A stretch of 64,000 nt of DNA from Cunninghamia lanceolata. Lineage: Eukaryota > Streptophyta > Pinopsida > Cupressales > Cupressaceae. This document shows, one piece after another, positions 23,064-35,015 of this stretch. How positions within the stretch are numbered: the stretch's first letter is position 1; each line of letters starts with the position of its first letter. The notes beneath the pieces are model-generated. The model was not told where the DNA came from. It saw only the letters and a list, made by a program, of their open reading frames with translations, and searched no databases. The translations under genes and the position numbers were made by a program. Where the stretch lies: the NCBI GenBank assembly GCA_027924645.1, contig BSBN01000494.1, positions 692,001 to 756,000 of the forward strand. Reading direction: 5' to 3'.

Positions 23064-24945
23064 AACTCTAATAGTTGTTCCATGGGGCATGTTCAACAAA
23101 CCAAATGCAATTAATAACTTTTCACCATGGTGGCATAGATATAATTATACCCGAGACTTTTAAACTAGAAAATGCCCTATTTTCCTCATTTACCAGCAAC
23201 ATGTAAACACATCTCCCCAACCACCACAGGTTTAAATGGCATCTCAATGATTAAGTTTTGGGTGCCCTTAAGATAGCCAACACTGTCAAGAAGGTCCACC
23301 ATGAACATATATCAATCAATTGTAGCTAAAATGCAACAAGGAGTACTTATATGATGGAAGTATGTACAACCCCTTTCACTTTGTTGTCTTTAACCAAGAG
23401 TTCTTATATCAATTTTGTCAAGAGCCATATCTTATTCATCCTTTCCACTATACTTGAGGACATTTTTATGAGCTACATTTCCAAAAGGTGCATCCCCTTA
23501 CCATTAACCTATTCATAAAAATGACTCCCTATTTGAAATATTCCTTCTGAGGTATGCTTGATCTCGGTAGTGGTAATGGTGTTATAATTGTGTCATTGAT
23601 CACTTAATCCTTAATCGAAATTCAGTAGAGGCAAACAATGGAATGTTTTCCCTTTTTTTTCTTACCTCATTGGGATGCTTAGAGGCTTTCTTGTACAATA
23701 TGGATGGTGAGGTAATGTTCTACCTTCATCCTGGAGCTGTTTTTCTCTTTGGTGATCCCTTTCTCTCTTCATTGATGCTTTAGTCCTTATTGTAAGGTCA
23801 TTCTTTTATTGGGGTTACCTTGCATTCACTATTGTTGCCACAATGTGATGATTGCCAGTAATACCCCCAAGTGTGGGTCTTCTTGTGCTTGTTCTATTCT
23901 TATGATTGCATGTTGAGCTTGTTGGAGTTTGGGTGTAGATGATAGGGTGAGCTTGGAAGTGGCTCCCAATGCGGCATCGAGCATGAGTGCTCATTTGTTT
24001 GGCTACTTCCTTCTTGCTGCCCCTTCCTTCTTGCTTGTGCCCCTTCCTTCTCACCCTCCTTATTTGAGTAGTGTTCATTGGTATGATTACCAGGTGCCTA
24101 TTTATGCCCTCCACGAACCATGTGCTTATGTGTGTTCATGTGAGCTATGAGACTTGTGGTATCCCTTGTGTGGCTGAGTATTTATGCCTTCATGTCCCTT
24201 TTTCCTTTATGCTTGTGTATGGACCATGTGATCATCTCTGAGCACGGGGGGTGGACGTTTGAGGTACCACATGGTAGGGTGGTGTGCACGCACCACCATT
24301 GGGGACTTGTAATCCGTGATTGATATGACTTCGTAGTGGTTGCCCTTCATCTTCAACTTATGAGCATTGTGTATTCTTCGGTTATCTAATTGTATCATTG
24401 ATGTAAATCATTCTTGTAGCATTGTAAATTGGTAAATTTGTAAATTAGGAGACACTCCAACCTAGAGAATGATGTGACTATCTTATGTAATGTCATTTTA
24501 CTGGCTATGTAATTCATTCAATCTTATATGTTTTCATTAATTGTTAATAACACATATCTCCTTTGGTGTTTAAAAGAAAGTATACAATGCTGGTTTGAAA
24601 CTCAATCTTAGACTTTCTCATAATGTTCTTGTATGATAGAATGAATAGAATCGTATCACATCTGCTTATGAATGTTTTATCCTTTCTATAGTTGTAAGGA
24701 TGTTTAGAATTACTTCTTTCTATATTGATGTATGGTTTTGATGCTTTATGTTGTTTCCCTTGGTTTGTGTTCACCTAACAAGGTGTTGTGGATGTCTAAT
24801 CCCACACCTTGTTTTCCCTTCCTCGCCTTTTTGCGTCGGGGTTTTAGGGACAGATAGAAATTTTTTTGGTCCTTCATGTCATGACCACATGGCTAATGTG
24901 GGTATGACATGGGGTTTTGCGTGTCATGACCACATGGAAAATGTG
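23064..24945. repeat. Tandem unit 3
   Basis: Third copy, slightly longer (about 1882 bp) because of a small duplication of CTTGCTG/TGCCCCTTCC near 24013-24045. The copia-2 remnant begins directly after this unit. Confidence 0.85.
24207..24398 (-). CDS. Conserved 63-aa ORF, copy 3 (unknown)
   Basis: Same length again. It differs from copy 1 at several residues (QLDNRRIHNAH, KGNHYEVISI, MVVRAHH, LKRPPPVL), making it the most diverged of the three, yet it is still uninterrupted. Confidence 0.3.
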   Translation of the reverse strand: MIQLDNRRIHNAHKLKMKGNHYEVISITDYKSPMVVRAHHPTMWYLKRPPPVLRDDHMVHTQA

Positions 24946-24964
24946 GGCATGACATAATAATTCT

Positions 24965-25452
24965 AGGTATCAAATGTTTGGTACTTTAACTACTTTTGAG
25001 ATAAGAGAATTTGGTCAAGATGATTCAAGAAAAGAAACTACTTTTAAGCCCAGCAAGACAAAAAAAATATTGAATTAGATTTAGATGACTTTGATGAAGT
25101 GGAAGCAAATTTTGTAAGTAGGTTGAAAATCGGCTCTAGAAAATATAGAGGTAAGTTACCCTTCAAATGTTTCAATTGTGGAAAGATAGGTCATTATGCT
25201 TCTAAATGTCTAATCAAAATTTCAAATGACAAATACAAGGATAACAAAGGTAAATCATTCAAGAGAAGTTATTATGTTAAAGAAGATGATAGCATATTTG
25301 ATGATGAGTTTGACTATATGAATGATGATGGTAATGAATGCTTGTTCATGGCTTTGAATGTTGGAACTAATTCTAAAAGGGATATGAAGGAAATTGCTCT
25401 AGAAACAAAGCACAATATCAAAGGAGCCTTGGTAACTACTTTTCATGCAAGA
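24965..25452 (+). pseudogene. Copia-2 gag C-terminal region
   Basis: The longest frame (25099-25452) includes NFVSRLKIGSRKYRGKLPF followed by the CCHC zinc knuckle CFNCGKIGHYASKC (about 25168-25209) and an acidic, lysine-rich tail. An upstream piece (TTFEIREF near 24990) is in another frame. The capsid domain is missing because of the 5' truncation. Confidence 0.88.
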
Positions 25453-26612
25453 TAAGAGGAAAATCACTAGATAATTAATAGTGGATGTTCAAATCATGTG
25501 ACAGGTGATAATAATAAGTTTGTCAAGCTTGAGAAGTTTGATGGAGGTTTTGTCAAGTTTGGAGACATGATGCATCTGTTACGATTTGTGGAAAAGGTTC
25601 AATCAATTTTTATGGGAAGCACAATACATATGGTTTTCTCTATGTCACGAGTCTCTGACATAATCTGCTAAGTGTAGGGCAAATGTGCAACAAATGGTAT
25701 AACCTTGTGTTTTAGGATGGTGGATGTGAAATCAGAAAAGAAAGCTTCAAAACTCTAATTGCTACAGGATCAAGGACAGAAGGAAATGTATATCAACTCA
25801 AAGGTGCTAATGGTATGTGATTCATGACTCAAATTAATGAATGCTGGTTGTGGCATAGAAGAATGTGTCACATTAATTTTGATAGCCTAGTGAGGATTAT
25901 CTCTACTCAAGTTGTGAGGGATCTGCCAAGAATTACAAAGCCTATCAATGGAATGTCAGATTGGGAAACAAACAAGGAATAATTTCAAGATCAAAGAGTA
26001 TTCCACCACCATACCTTTGGAGTTGGTGCATACATATCTGTGCAGACCTACAAGAGTAGGAAGCTTTCAAGGTGACATGTATTTCATGTTGTTGATTGAT
26101 GATTTCTCTAGAATGACTTGGGTGACTTTTCTCAAAGAAAAATCAGAAGCTCTAGATAAGTTTAAAGCACTCAAGGTTATGGTTAAAAATGAAGTTGATC
26201 TGAAAATCAAGTGTTTGATGTTTGACAGAGGTGGTGAGTTCACCTCCAATGAGTTTAACTGCTTAAATGAAGATCATGGAATAAAAATGCATTTGTCAAC
26301 CCCTAGGACTCCTCAACAAAATGGAGTTGTGAAAAGGAAGAATAGGACTGTTCAGGAAGTAGTAAGAATGTAATGTTGAAAGAAGCAAATCTACCAGATA
26401 TCTATTGGAGAGAAGATATTCACATTGCAGTCTACATACCATTATGGTATGGAAGAACCCCTACTATAAAATACCTTAGGGTGTTTGGAAGTAAGTGCTA
26501 CATTAGGAGAGATGAAGAAAACATGGGAAAGTTCGATACAAGATTAGATGAAGTAACTTTCCTTGATATTCTACAAAGAGCAAGGCTTATAGGTGATACA
26601 ACAAGAGGCTAA
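25453..26612 (+). pseudogene. Copia-2 protease and integrase, catalytically mutated
   Basis: The protease block near 25475 reads INSGCSNHVTG, so the catalytic D of DSG is N. The GAG-pre-integrase (CWLWHRRMCHINFDSL near 25840) precedes the integrase core in 25948-26373. VHTYLCRP has Y where the family has the first catalytic D. LMFDRGGEF keeps the second. PQQNGVVKRKNRT has K where the third, E, belongs. The rest of the integrase C-terminal region (26373-26612) is deleted and frame-shifted. Confidence 0.9.
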
Positions 26613-26929
26613 AGAAATTAGTGGAAAGTGCAAATGTCAAAGTGGATGAAGGACCATACCAAAGTTCAGTTCTATTAGAAGGATATTTATATGATGGGAC
26701 CCCTTGTAGAGAAGAAGAAAGAGAAGGAGAAAAGGAAAAGAAGAAGCAAGTTGATGAAGAAGATACTCCATAAAGGATCCCTAAGATGCCCAAGTATGTG
26801 TAGAAGAATCATTCTGAAGATCAAATCATTGGAGACAAGAACAAAGGTGTTTAAACAAGAAGAAATATTACTATAGAAGATGAACACGTAAATTTGTGCT
26901 TATTATCTAAAATATAACCCAAAACAGTC

Positions 26930-27950
26930 ATTGAAGCATGCAAAGATGAGCATTGGATCAAGGCCATGGAAGAAGAATTGATGTAGATTGAGAAGAATCA
27001 GACTTGGGAAGTTCTCCCAAGACCAGCAGACAAAAATGTGATAGGAACTAAATGGGTCTTCCAGAACAAATTGAATGGGAATGGAGAAGTAGTAAGGAAT
27101 AAGGCTAGGCTTGTGTGTGAAAGCTAATCACAAGTGGAAGGAATAGATTATGAGGAAACATTTGCTCCAGTGGCAAGGTTGGAGGCCATTAGAATGTTCT
27201 TGGCCTTTACAGCTTATAAGGACATCAAAGTTTATTAGATGGATGTGAAATCTACATTCCTGAATGGAGAGTTGGAAGAAGAGGTATACATTGAGCAATC
27301 GAAAGGCTTTCAGTTATTAGATGTTCCAAATATGGTCTGCAAATTGAAGAAGGCATTGTATGGACTCAAACAGGCTCCTAGAGCTTAGTATGCAAGGTTG
27401 GATAGGTACCTGCTACAGTAAGGATTCAAAAAGAGCACTGTAGATAGTAATTTGTACCTCAAAGTTGAAGAAGATCAAATCCTGATTGTGGAAGTGTATG
27501 TTGATGATATAATCTTTGGAGGAAATGAAGGTATGTGCAAGAGATTTGCAAAAGAGATGCAGAAAGAATTTGAAATGTTGATGTGTGGAGAAATGAATTT
27601 CTTCATTGGGTTAACAAATCAGTCAATCAGAAAAGGTATCTTCATTTCACAGTAAAAGTATGCTAAGGAAATGTTGAAGAAGTTTGGAATGGAAGACTCC
27701 AAACTTGTATGTACTCCCATGACTACTGGTTGTAAATTGAGCAAAATTTTTGAATCTCCTAAGGCTAATCAGAGTAAGTACAAATCAATGATTAGTGGAA
27801 TGTTATACATGACTCCTACTAGACCAGATATCATGCATGTAGTTTTTCTTATGGCTAGAGTTCAAGTTGATCCTGGAGAGTCACATGTTTTATTAGTAAA
27901 GAGGATATTCAGATGCTTTAAAGGCACTCTGGAGTTTGGCCTATGGTATC
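26930..27950 (+). pseudogene. Copia-2 reverse transcriptase
   Basis: Blocks visible in order are [97 protein letters not shown] (27490-27535) and MTPTRPDIMHVV. The catalytic YVDD is intact. Stops stand in W or Q positions, for example TAG after KVY near 27237 and after QAPRA near 27385. Confidence 0.92.
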
Positions 27951-28440
27951 CCAAAGATACTGATTTCTCCTTGAGTGCATATACAGATGTAAACTGGGCC
28001 TGATGCACAAATGACAGAGGAAGTACAAGTGGTGGTGATTTCTTTCTTGGAAGCATACTTGTCTCATGGTTAAGTAAGAAGCAGGACTCAGTGTCATTAT
28101 CTACTATAAAAGTAGAGTACACTGTAGCAGCATCTTGCTGCACACAGGTGTTGTGGATGAAACAAACATTGAAGAATATCAAAGTATCATATGATGAACT
28201 TATTCCTATCTTATGTGATAATACAAGTGCTATCAACATTTTAAAGAATTCGATAATTCACTTAAGGACAAAGCATATTTCAATCCAGTATCACTTCCTA
28301 ATAAAGAAGGTTGCAGAGAATGAGGTAAAATTGGAGCATGTGCCTACCGAGGATCAATTTACAGATGTCTTTACAAAGGCTCTTCCTAAGGATACTTTTG
28401 AGCATCTTCAATAGAAGTTAGGGGTTATTGCATCTCCTTC
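27951..28440 (+). pseudogene. Copia-2 RNase H
   Basis: The sequence shows SAYTDVNWA, then STSGGDFFLGS, LSTIKVEYTVAASCCTQVLWMKQ, ILCDNTSAINILKN and RTKHISIQYHFL, the standard copia RNase H order. In the TEAEY block the catalytic E region reads TIKVEY. The frame breaks near 28003 and 28414. Confidence 0.9.
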
Positions 28441-28840
28441 TTTTAACTAGATTCATAAGTGTGTGCATCTATTTGGGAAGCATTTCAAGATACATTCTTG
28501 GTCCTGGACTGATTTTGAAGGCTACCTCTCAGGGGGAGTAGGTAGTGATACTATTGGTTGGTGCAGTCATATGGAGCATATCTTATGATCCTAAGGGGGA
28601 GAGTGTGGATAAGTAAGAGCAGTGGAGATAGTGCATGTACTTGTTGGTGTTGTAGTTGTTGCCCTTTGCCATTGATGTCAAAGGGCGAGAGAGTTGAAGT
28701 GATTGAAAAACCATTGTGCAGAAAGGTGTGTGAAAAGTAAGAGTTGCTTCAGTCAAGGGGAGTATTACTGGTTGCAGAGCTGCTGATTGATTGTTCTTGT
28801 TGTTGATGGTTTTTCAAAAAGTTGGTGTTGCCATCAATGA

Positions 28841-28853
28841 CAAAGAGGGAGAT
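28841..28853 (+). promoter_or_regulatory. Polypurine tract of copia-2
   Basis: CAAAGAGGGAGAT directly precedes the TG of the right LTR. Confidence 0.85.
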
Positions 28854-30269
28854 TGTTGGAAACTTGCTGGTGTTGTCATTGATGTCAACCTCTAATAGAT
28901 AGTTCACTTGGTTTCCAAGTGCTTTTGAGAAAATTTGAATAAAAAGATGTGCAGTGTGACAAAGGTGTGTTCAGTGTTGTGCTTCGCATTTCTGCATAGT
29001 TGAAGATCTACTTGTGTGGTTTGGATGTATTGATCAGAGATGTTCAGAGGTGTTATATCCAGAGTTTCAAGTTCTAGATCATGCAGAAGTGGAAGATGTG
29101 TTTGACAGAGTATTTTCCTGTATAGAAGATTGTCTGGGAGAAATGAGATTGCTCTGCATTTCTCCACATTAAGGTTTCTTATCCTATGGATCTAGGAATA
29201 TGATTATACTACCTATATCTAATTTCTCTTGAAGTTTCTAGTGTTGGGGTGCTCCACAAGTTCAGTTCTTGTGTTGGTAATTAGTAGTAGTGTATCCTGA
29301 TGTGCAAAATGAACATTCTTTATTTTAGGTCATTGCGGCAGTATTACAGAAGATGTTGATGATGTTGAATATTCTGGGAAGGTGTGTGAATGTTATGGAG
29401 TGTCTTTCTCTAGTTCGCATGACATTTTTGGACTTGGAGAAGCATGGTTGTGGTCATTAGCTCAGGTTTGGCCAACCTAGCTTACTAGCACCATTTGCAG
29501 AGGTACCTCGTGGATTGAGGATGTGATGATCTGCTTGGTGATATAGACTTGAGTCCTAGTTAAAACCCTTGACATGGTCCACTTTCACTTCTTTCCACCA
29601 TGGAAGTGTTTAGTGCCGAGCTAATTGGTGTTGCATGTTTGAGGTGCACACACTTCATTAAGACCAACCTAATTGAGACATGTCTTGGTTGTAAATGGTA
29701 TAAATGCAAGATTAAGTTGAGTGGAGCAATGTAGAGAAGATGATGCAAATGTGAATCAAGGGTGGTGAATTGAGTGCGAGCTTAAATGCTCATGACTCCC
29801 AATGCAGTGAGCAAAAGGTGTCTACATTTCAGTGTGCTTGAAGTTGCCAGAGGTAGTGAGCCAAAGTTTGTGGAAAGAAAGAAGTGGCAGTGGTGGATTT
29901 CTCCTATTGCTTTGAGATAGTGAATCTCTCTGTAACAAGTCTTCTTCTACTCTTTTCTCTTATGGACAGTGAGTCCTTTTGGTAGTGAGCCTTTCTTTTG
30001 GGTAGTGAGCCCTTGGCAGTGAGCCTATTTGTTTTTAGTGTTGCTATTTATATATATGTGATCTAATCTTCATCGTGGTTTTTCTCTTCTTGGGTTTTCC
30101 ATGTAAGTCTGGTGTTCTTATGTGTTTTAATATGTTTGCATTGATGCTTCATATGTTTACATTTTGCTAATGCATGTTAAGAGGTTGATATTTGGAATTT
30201 CTTTGAGAGTTTAATATTTTAAAACACAACTGATTCACCCCCCTCTTAGTTTTCATGTGCATTTTAACA
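28854..30269 (+). repeat. Copia-2 3' LTR
   Basis: It starts TGTTGGAAACTTGC and ends TTTTAACA. The right end is placed by analogy with solo LTRs A and B, where the CA terminus lies about 20-25 bp after the GATTCACCCCCCTCTTAG block (30230-30250). No left LTR exists to confirm it, and a later CA at 30300 is possible. An internal run of GTAGTGAGCC-like repeats lies at 29965-30027. Confidence 0.75.
29965..30027 (+). repeat. Short tandem repeat GGTAGTGAGCC in copia-2 LTR
   Basis: Four near copies of AGTGAGYCYTTTTGG or AGTGAGCC lie in about 60 bp, with further single copies at 29855 and 29918. It is probably LTR-internal slippage. Confidence 0.6.
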
Positions 30270-33010
30270 AATATAAACACACATGACCAAACCCTCAACA
30301 ACTATATGTAAAGAATGATAAACTCTTAAATATTTTCACTAATATTATAGCATGATAATAGTATTAACTGGACCAAAAAGAATTTAATGAATCCATTAAC
30401 GAGGCCCTTGCACATGCACCAAAATATATTAGTAATATATATCCCTACAAGTGAATCCCCTTCAACGATGCATACACATGTGTAAGAGATAAACATACTA
30501 TTATGATCCTCTATCCATTTGTTAGTTTGAGATTGTATTAATTTAAGATTAGTTATATTATTGGATCATAGTAGCATGTGGAACCCAAATTGTTCCTACA
30601 CTATAATATGTGCTTAAGTTAAATGTTTGGAAGTGTGTTGATATTTAACCACTAAGAATGGTACTTATTCCAATAGGCAATAGAGCCTAAAAAATGCAAC
30701 AAGTGATGGATATCTACATGAACTAACCAAGAACCAAACACATATAGACATAGGTATTAATGAAACAAGGGTGGAGTCAAATGAGTGTTTGGAAATTTTG
30801 TAGGTCATTCATGATGGTTTCATCATGTTCACATGACTTTGCACTTGAATCCATACCTTTTACATTAGTAACCATATGAATTATACATAAAACCACATTT
30901 TTGAGGGGTCTATAAGTACATGCAGGTATTTAAAAGTCTTCCAAGTTTTATTTTCTTCTATTTGAGGGCATTAAATGTGTGCTAGGTCATGTAGGGATGT
31001 GGGTGTGAGTATTCTATTTGAATAGTAAAACTTTGCGGTGGAGATGTAATCAGGATTTACAATTTAGAGAGGGTGAGAAATTCTATAGTGTGGGAGTGTG
31101 GTAAAAACTAGAGGTTTGGGCATAATTCACAATTTCAAGAAGGTACCAAAACTTCATGAAGCAAGTGAATAGTTGAGTGACAAAGATGAGAAGAATGAAA
31201 GTAAATTATATGTTGGGAGAAAAAGTCTAACACAAAACTTTGACAAAATGGAAAAAATGGGAAGCAAGGATGCAATTTGCAATCTTTGCAAGATTGTGTG
31301 AAAGCTCTAATGGTCTAGAATGTATAGAAAGTAGACGTTAGACATGAGCATGCAATTCACAAAATATGTAGGACTATAAAATAGTTTTGGATCCCCATGG
31401 GGTAAGATGGGTGGAAATCAACTATGGGCAAGTAACATGTAATTTATGCATGGGAGAAGAAAGTTTGAGTTGTAAGAGAGTGGAAAGTGTTGGACTATAA
31501 TTTAGTTTTCCATTTAATTTTCATGTGCATGCCTTAGTTTCTTGTGTTTACCTTGGTAAGTGCCTCAATTTTTAGGTCAAGTCCTCAAGATTATCCTCTA
31601 CAATCTTATGCGTTTGATTAATTTTTTATTGTAAACTAGGCTTCAATAAGACATTATTATAATTGTGTTGTATGATTGACATATTTAGGTTTATTTTAAA
31701 AACTCATTTTTTGGTATCAAATTTGTTTTGAATAACACATTTGATTTATCTATTATTGTTTACTTAATGTCACTTATGCAATTAACCAATAACAAGATCA
31801 TTTGAATCCAATACCATTCATCTAAAAATCTAATGATAGAGGTAAAATCCATTATCTTCCTTATTAAAAACCAATATTTACATATTTTTGATCCAATATT
31901 GCATACTCAAAAACCAAAAAATATATAATTGTAATATAACCCCAAGAAAAATAAAAACCAAAATAAAAAAAATAGAATCCAATTTTGATATTCCAAATAT
32001 TAGTAATGCTATTAATAGAGTCTCAATTATTAATGTTTTATCTAGATTTATGAAATATTGATTTTTGTATATAATAAATCATTGAACCAATAGTGAATCT
32101 AATTACTATTTGGGATGATTCTCACTATTTATTCTTGATATTTAATAACTATTAATGATCTAGGCATGCTTATAAACACATATCCATAGTTGTTCAACTC
32201 AATACTTTTGGTGTACAAAATGAAGGATACCAAGTAACTTTAGAAAGGTTAGCCCAAGGGTGGGAACTTTGGAATTTGAATTAGGGGGAACTAGATCTTG
32301 TCATGCAACCTAATCCATGGATTGGGTTGTACCATGTCACCTAGTGCACTAAGTAGGATGCACCATGTGGACTATTCTAAGATAGGAAAAAAACCCTAAG
32401 TAAATATTGATTTGGATTATGGGGACCTCTAGTGTTGATTATATATTAAATTATAGGGTAGGAGTTTTTAATGCACCAAATAAGTTGAGATAGAGGCTAT
32501 GACTATGAATTTAACTTTGTACTCAAAGCAATCTAAATATGTAGGGTAACCACTTTTATCCCTTATAGTTCCCTATCACTAACATATACATACTCAAATA
32601 ATACTCTAGTGTTGGTGTATACCTTTAATCCTAAGCGTATACACATTTGCATTTAATCATAGTTAGGTTTTTTTACTGCATGTTACTTTGAATATGTCAA
32701 AGTAGTTGGTCATTTTGGAGAGGTGTCGACTTGCATCGACACCTCACGCTATCTTTGTGGGTGGTTAAGCACCACAACTTCATGTAGAGGAGTCCTATCC
32801 TCATTTTGCAGTGGCTTCTTCAATTTTTTCTTTCACCTCTTGTGGTTGCAGCCACAATCTTCCATAATTTGTGCAAACACAATCAACCTTTGATTCTCTT
32901 TTTCTAGCTCTTTACACAATGAACATGTGATCCCTTGATGTCTTCAAATAAATTTCAAACCCTCAATCTTCGACCTACTCTCCCTGGATCTCTCCAACTC
33001 TGATATCAAT
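30270..33010. other. No gene seen
   Basis: AT-rich DNA. I looked here for the missing 3' exons of the polyamine oxidase and for the second LTR of the 33011-38264 element and recognised neither. The segment 32700-33010 lies next to a primer-binding-site-like sequence and is probably interior of that element. Confidence 0.45.
32719..32746. repeat. Perfect short palindrome GAGGTGTCGA/TCGACACCTC
   Basis: Ten-base arms surround a loop of about 6 bp (CTTGCA). It lies inside the putative interior of the interrupted LTR element. Confidence 0.75.
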
Positions 33011-33199
33011 TGTTAAGAAATAAGACAAATAAAGAGTACATAAAGTCGCACACAGACACAAAAATTTAACGTAGTTCACCAATATGGCTACATCCATGGA
33101 AAAACAAGGTATTAATATTTTTTTTAATTGCAGCAACATACATAAAGTTTTTTTCCCAAATATATACAATATATTTCAAAGAAGATGAAGGGACAAAAT

Positions 33200-33497
33200 T
33201 GTTGAGTTTAAAGTGCAGGTTAACAATATGATTAAAAATAGAACAAAAATAAAATGACACAAAACAAAGACAATAAGAACAACGACACCAAGAGTTACGT
33301 GGTTCACCAAAGTATGGCTATGTCCATGGGAAAAGCAGGGCAAACACTCTTATTACTTACAATAGTGAAAATACAATCTATCATCAATCAATCAAAGTGA
33401 TTGAGAAGAGAATATATAATATTCTCTTCAGGGAAAACAAAGAGTCATGAAAAGGGAAAGATAAAGACGTAGTGATGGTTGGACTTCACAACCAACA
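33200..33497 (-). repeat. Copia-3 3' LTR
   Basis: On the + strand it starts TGTTGAGTTTAAAG and ends CCAACA. The polypurine tract (- strand CTTCAAGTGGGAGAT) abuts it at 33498-33512. Confidence 0.93.
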
Positions 33498-34029
33498 ATC
33501 TCCCACTTGAAGTCAAAACCTTGTTGCGATGTATAGAGTTGTCCCCCACTTTTCCAAGCTCACAGTCACTTGATAACCAGACCAAGAGAAGCTCTACAGA
33601 AGTCCAGCTTCTCTTGTGTAATAGGTTTTGTGAAAACATCTGTAGGATTGTAATCGGTGTGTATCTTCTCCAATTTTATTTTTCCCTCTTCAAGAACACT
33701 CCAAATGAAATGGTACCGAAGCTCTATATGCTTAGTGCGAGAATGAAAGGTTGGATTCTTCACCAAATGAATAGCACTATTACTGCCACTAAAAAAGTGA
33801 AAACTTGCAGTTTACAACCCAATTCACCTAATAAATGCTGCAACCACAATATTTCCTTAGCTCCCTCGGTCATTGCAATGTATTCCGCTTCAGTAGTGGA
33901 GAGAGCTACCACTTGTTGCAATCTAGAAACCCAATTGATCTCTGCCCTTGCAAATGTGAAAACATATCCAATGGTAGAGTGTCTTTTGTCCAAATCACCA
34001 GCCATGTCAGAGTCAACAAAACCTTGCAG
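33498..34029 (-). pseudogene. Copia-3 RNase H
   Basis: The - strand reads MAGDLDKRHSTIGYVFTFA, VVALSTTEAEYIAMTEGAKE, then in another frame FHSRTKHIELRYHFIW and DYNPTDVFTKPITQEKL. The catalytic acidic positions in the first half are present. A frameshift near 33770 splits the domain. Confidence 0.9.
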
Positions 34030-35015
34030 CTATGCATCTTTACCTTTGAACCTCAAAACATAATGTGAAGTTCCCTTGAGGTATCTCATAATCCACTTAA
34101 TTGCTTGCCAATAAATCTTACCAGGATTACTCATGTATCGACTGACTACTTCCACTGCATGAGCAATGTCTGGTCTTGTGCATACCATCTCATACACGAG
34201 GCTCCCAACATCAAAGGAATAAGGCACACCCTCCATGTAGTCTTTTTCTTCTTTTGTCTTAGGACACATCTCAAAGGATAACTGGAAATGATCAGCTAAA
34301 GGTGTGCTTACAACCTTAGCACCCTTCATGTTAAACATGTCCAAAACCTTATCAATGTACTTTTCTTGTGACAATTTAATTTCTCTTTTTTGCCTATCTC
34401 TGATTATTGTCTTGCCAAGATTTTCTTCATAGCCCACAAATTCTTCATTGAAAACTTGTTAGCTAATTGTTGTTTCAGCTTGCTAACAACATTCATACTA
34501 GTTCTAATCACTAATATGTCATCAACATTTAATAACAGTAACACAAACTCACCATTTTCCAAAACCTTGTAATATGCACATAGATTAGCATCAGACCTAG
34601 TGAAATGTTACTTAGCCATGAAGGAATCGAACTTGAGGTGCCATTGTTTCAGAGCTTGTTTCATCCCATACAAACTTCTCTTCAATCTACAAACTAAATT
34701 TTCATGTCCTTTTTTAGAACCTTTTGGTTGTTGCATATACAATTCTTCTTCTAAGCAACCATGGAGAAACACAGTCTTAACATCAAGTTGCTCCAATTCA
34801 AGGTAATAGACAGCTGCTAAACCCAAAACTACTTGGATGGTAGTCATCTTCACAAAAGGTGAAAATATTTCATTGAAATCAACACCCTTCTCCTGGTCAT
34901 ATCCTTTGACCACTAATGTTACCTTGTACCATTTTTTTCCACCATCTTCTTCCTTCAACTTGTAGGCCCACCTTTTTTTCATTGAAACTTTATGGTTTGG
35001 AGGAAGAGAGACCAA
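34030..35015 (-). pseudogene. Copia-3 reverse transcriptase, YVDD changed to NVDD
   Basis: Blocks on the - strand in order are RWAYKLKEEDGGKKWYKV, GVDFNEIFSPFVKMTTIQVV, LDVKTVFLHGCLEEELYMQQ, RLKRSLYGMKQALKQW, LLNVDDILV (about 34505-34535) and VVSRYMSNPGKIYWQAIKW. The first residue of the catalytic YVDD is N here, which would impair the enzyme. Frame breaks lie near 34440-34610. Confidence 0.9.

Larger units (their letters stand above)
19333..24945. repeat. Tandem triplication, unit about 1.87 kb
   Basis: Three head-to-tail units begin AACTCTAATAG at 19333, 21198 and 23064 (spacing 1865 and 1866) and end CATGACCACATGGAAAATGTG. Copies 2 and 3 look most alike by eye, all with scattered differences. 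The left breakpoint lies inside the DYW domain, so each unit starts with a truncated antisense DYW/E piece followed by about 1.3 kb of other DNA. Only copy 1 continues leftward into the full DYW tail. Confidence 0.93.
24957..30269 (+). mobile_element. Copia-2: 5'-truncated LTR retrotransposon
   Basis: The order is gag (C-terminal part), protease, integrase, RT, RNase H, polypurine tract and a 1.4-kb right LTR. No left LTR, primer-binding site or capsid region is present: copia coding begins within about 15 bp of the end of the tandem array. It belongs to a different copia lineage from copia-1, -3 and -4, judged by its protein blocks (DSGCSNH-type protease, YVDDIIFGG RT) and its long LTR. Its LTR start and end blocks resemble solo LTRs A and B. 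Many stops and frameshifts show that it is dead. Confidence 0.9.

Noticed and set aside
30270..33010. Missing 3' exons of the polyamine oxidase
   Set aside because: I looked for the conserved C-terminal blocks on the - strand and could not recognise any.
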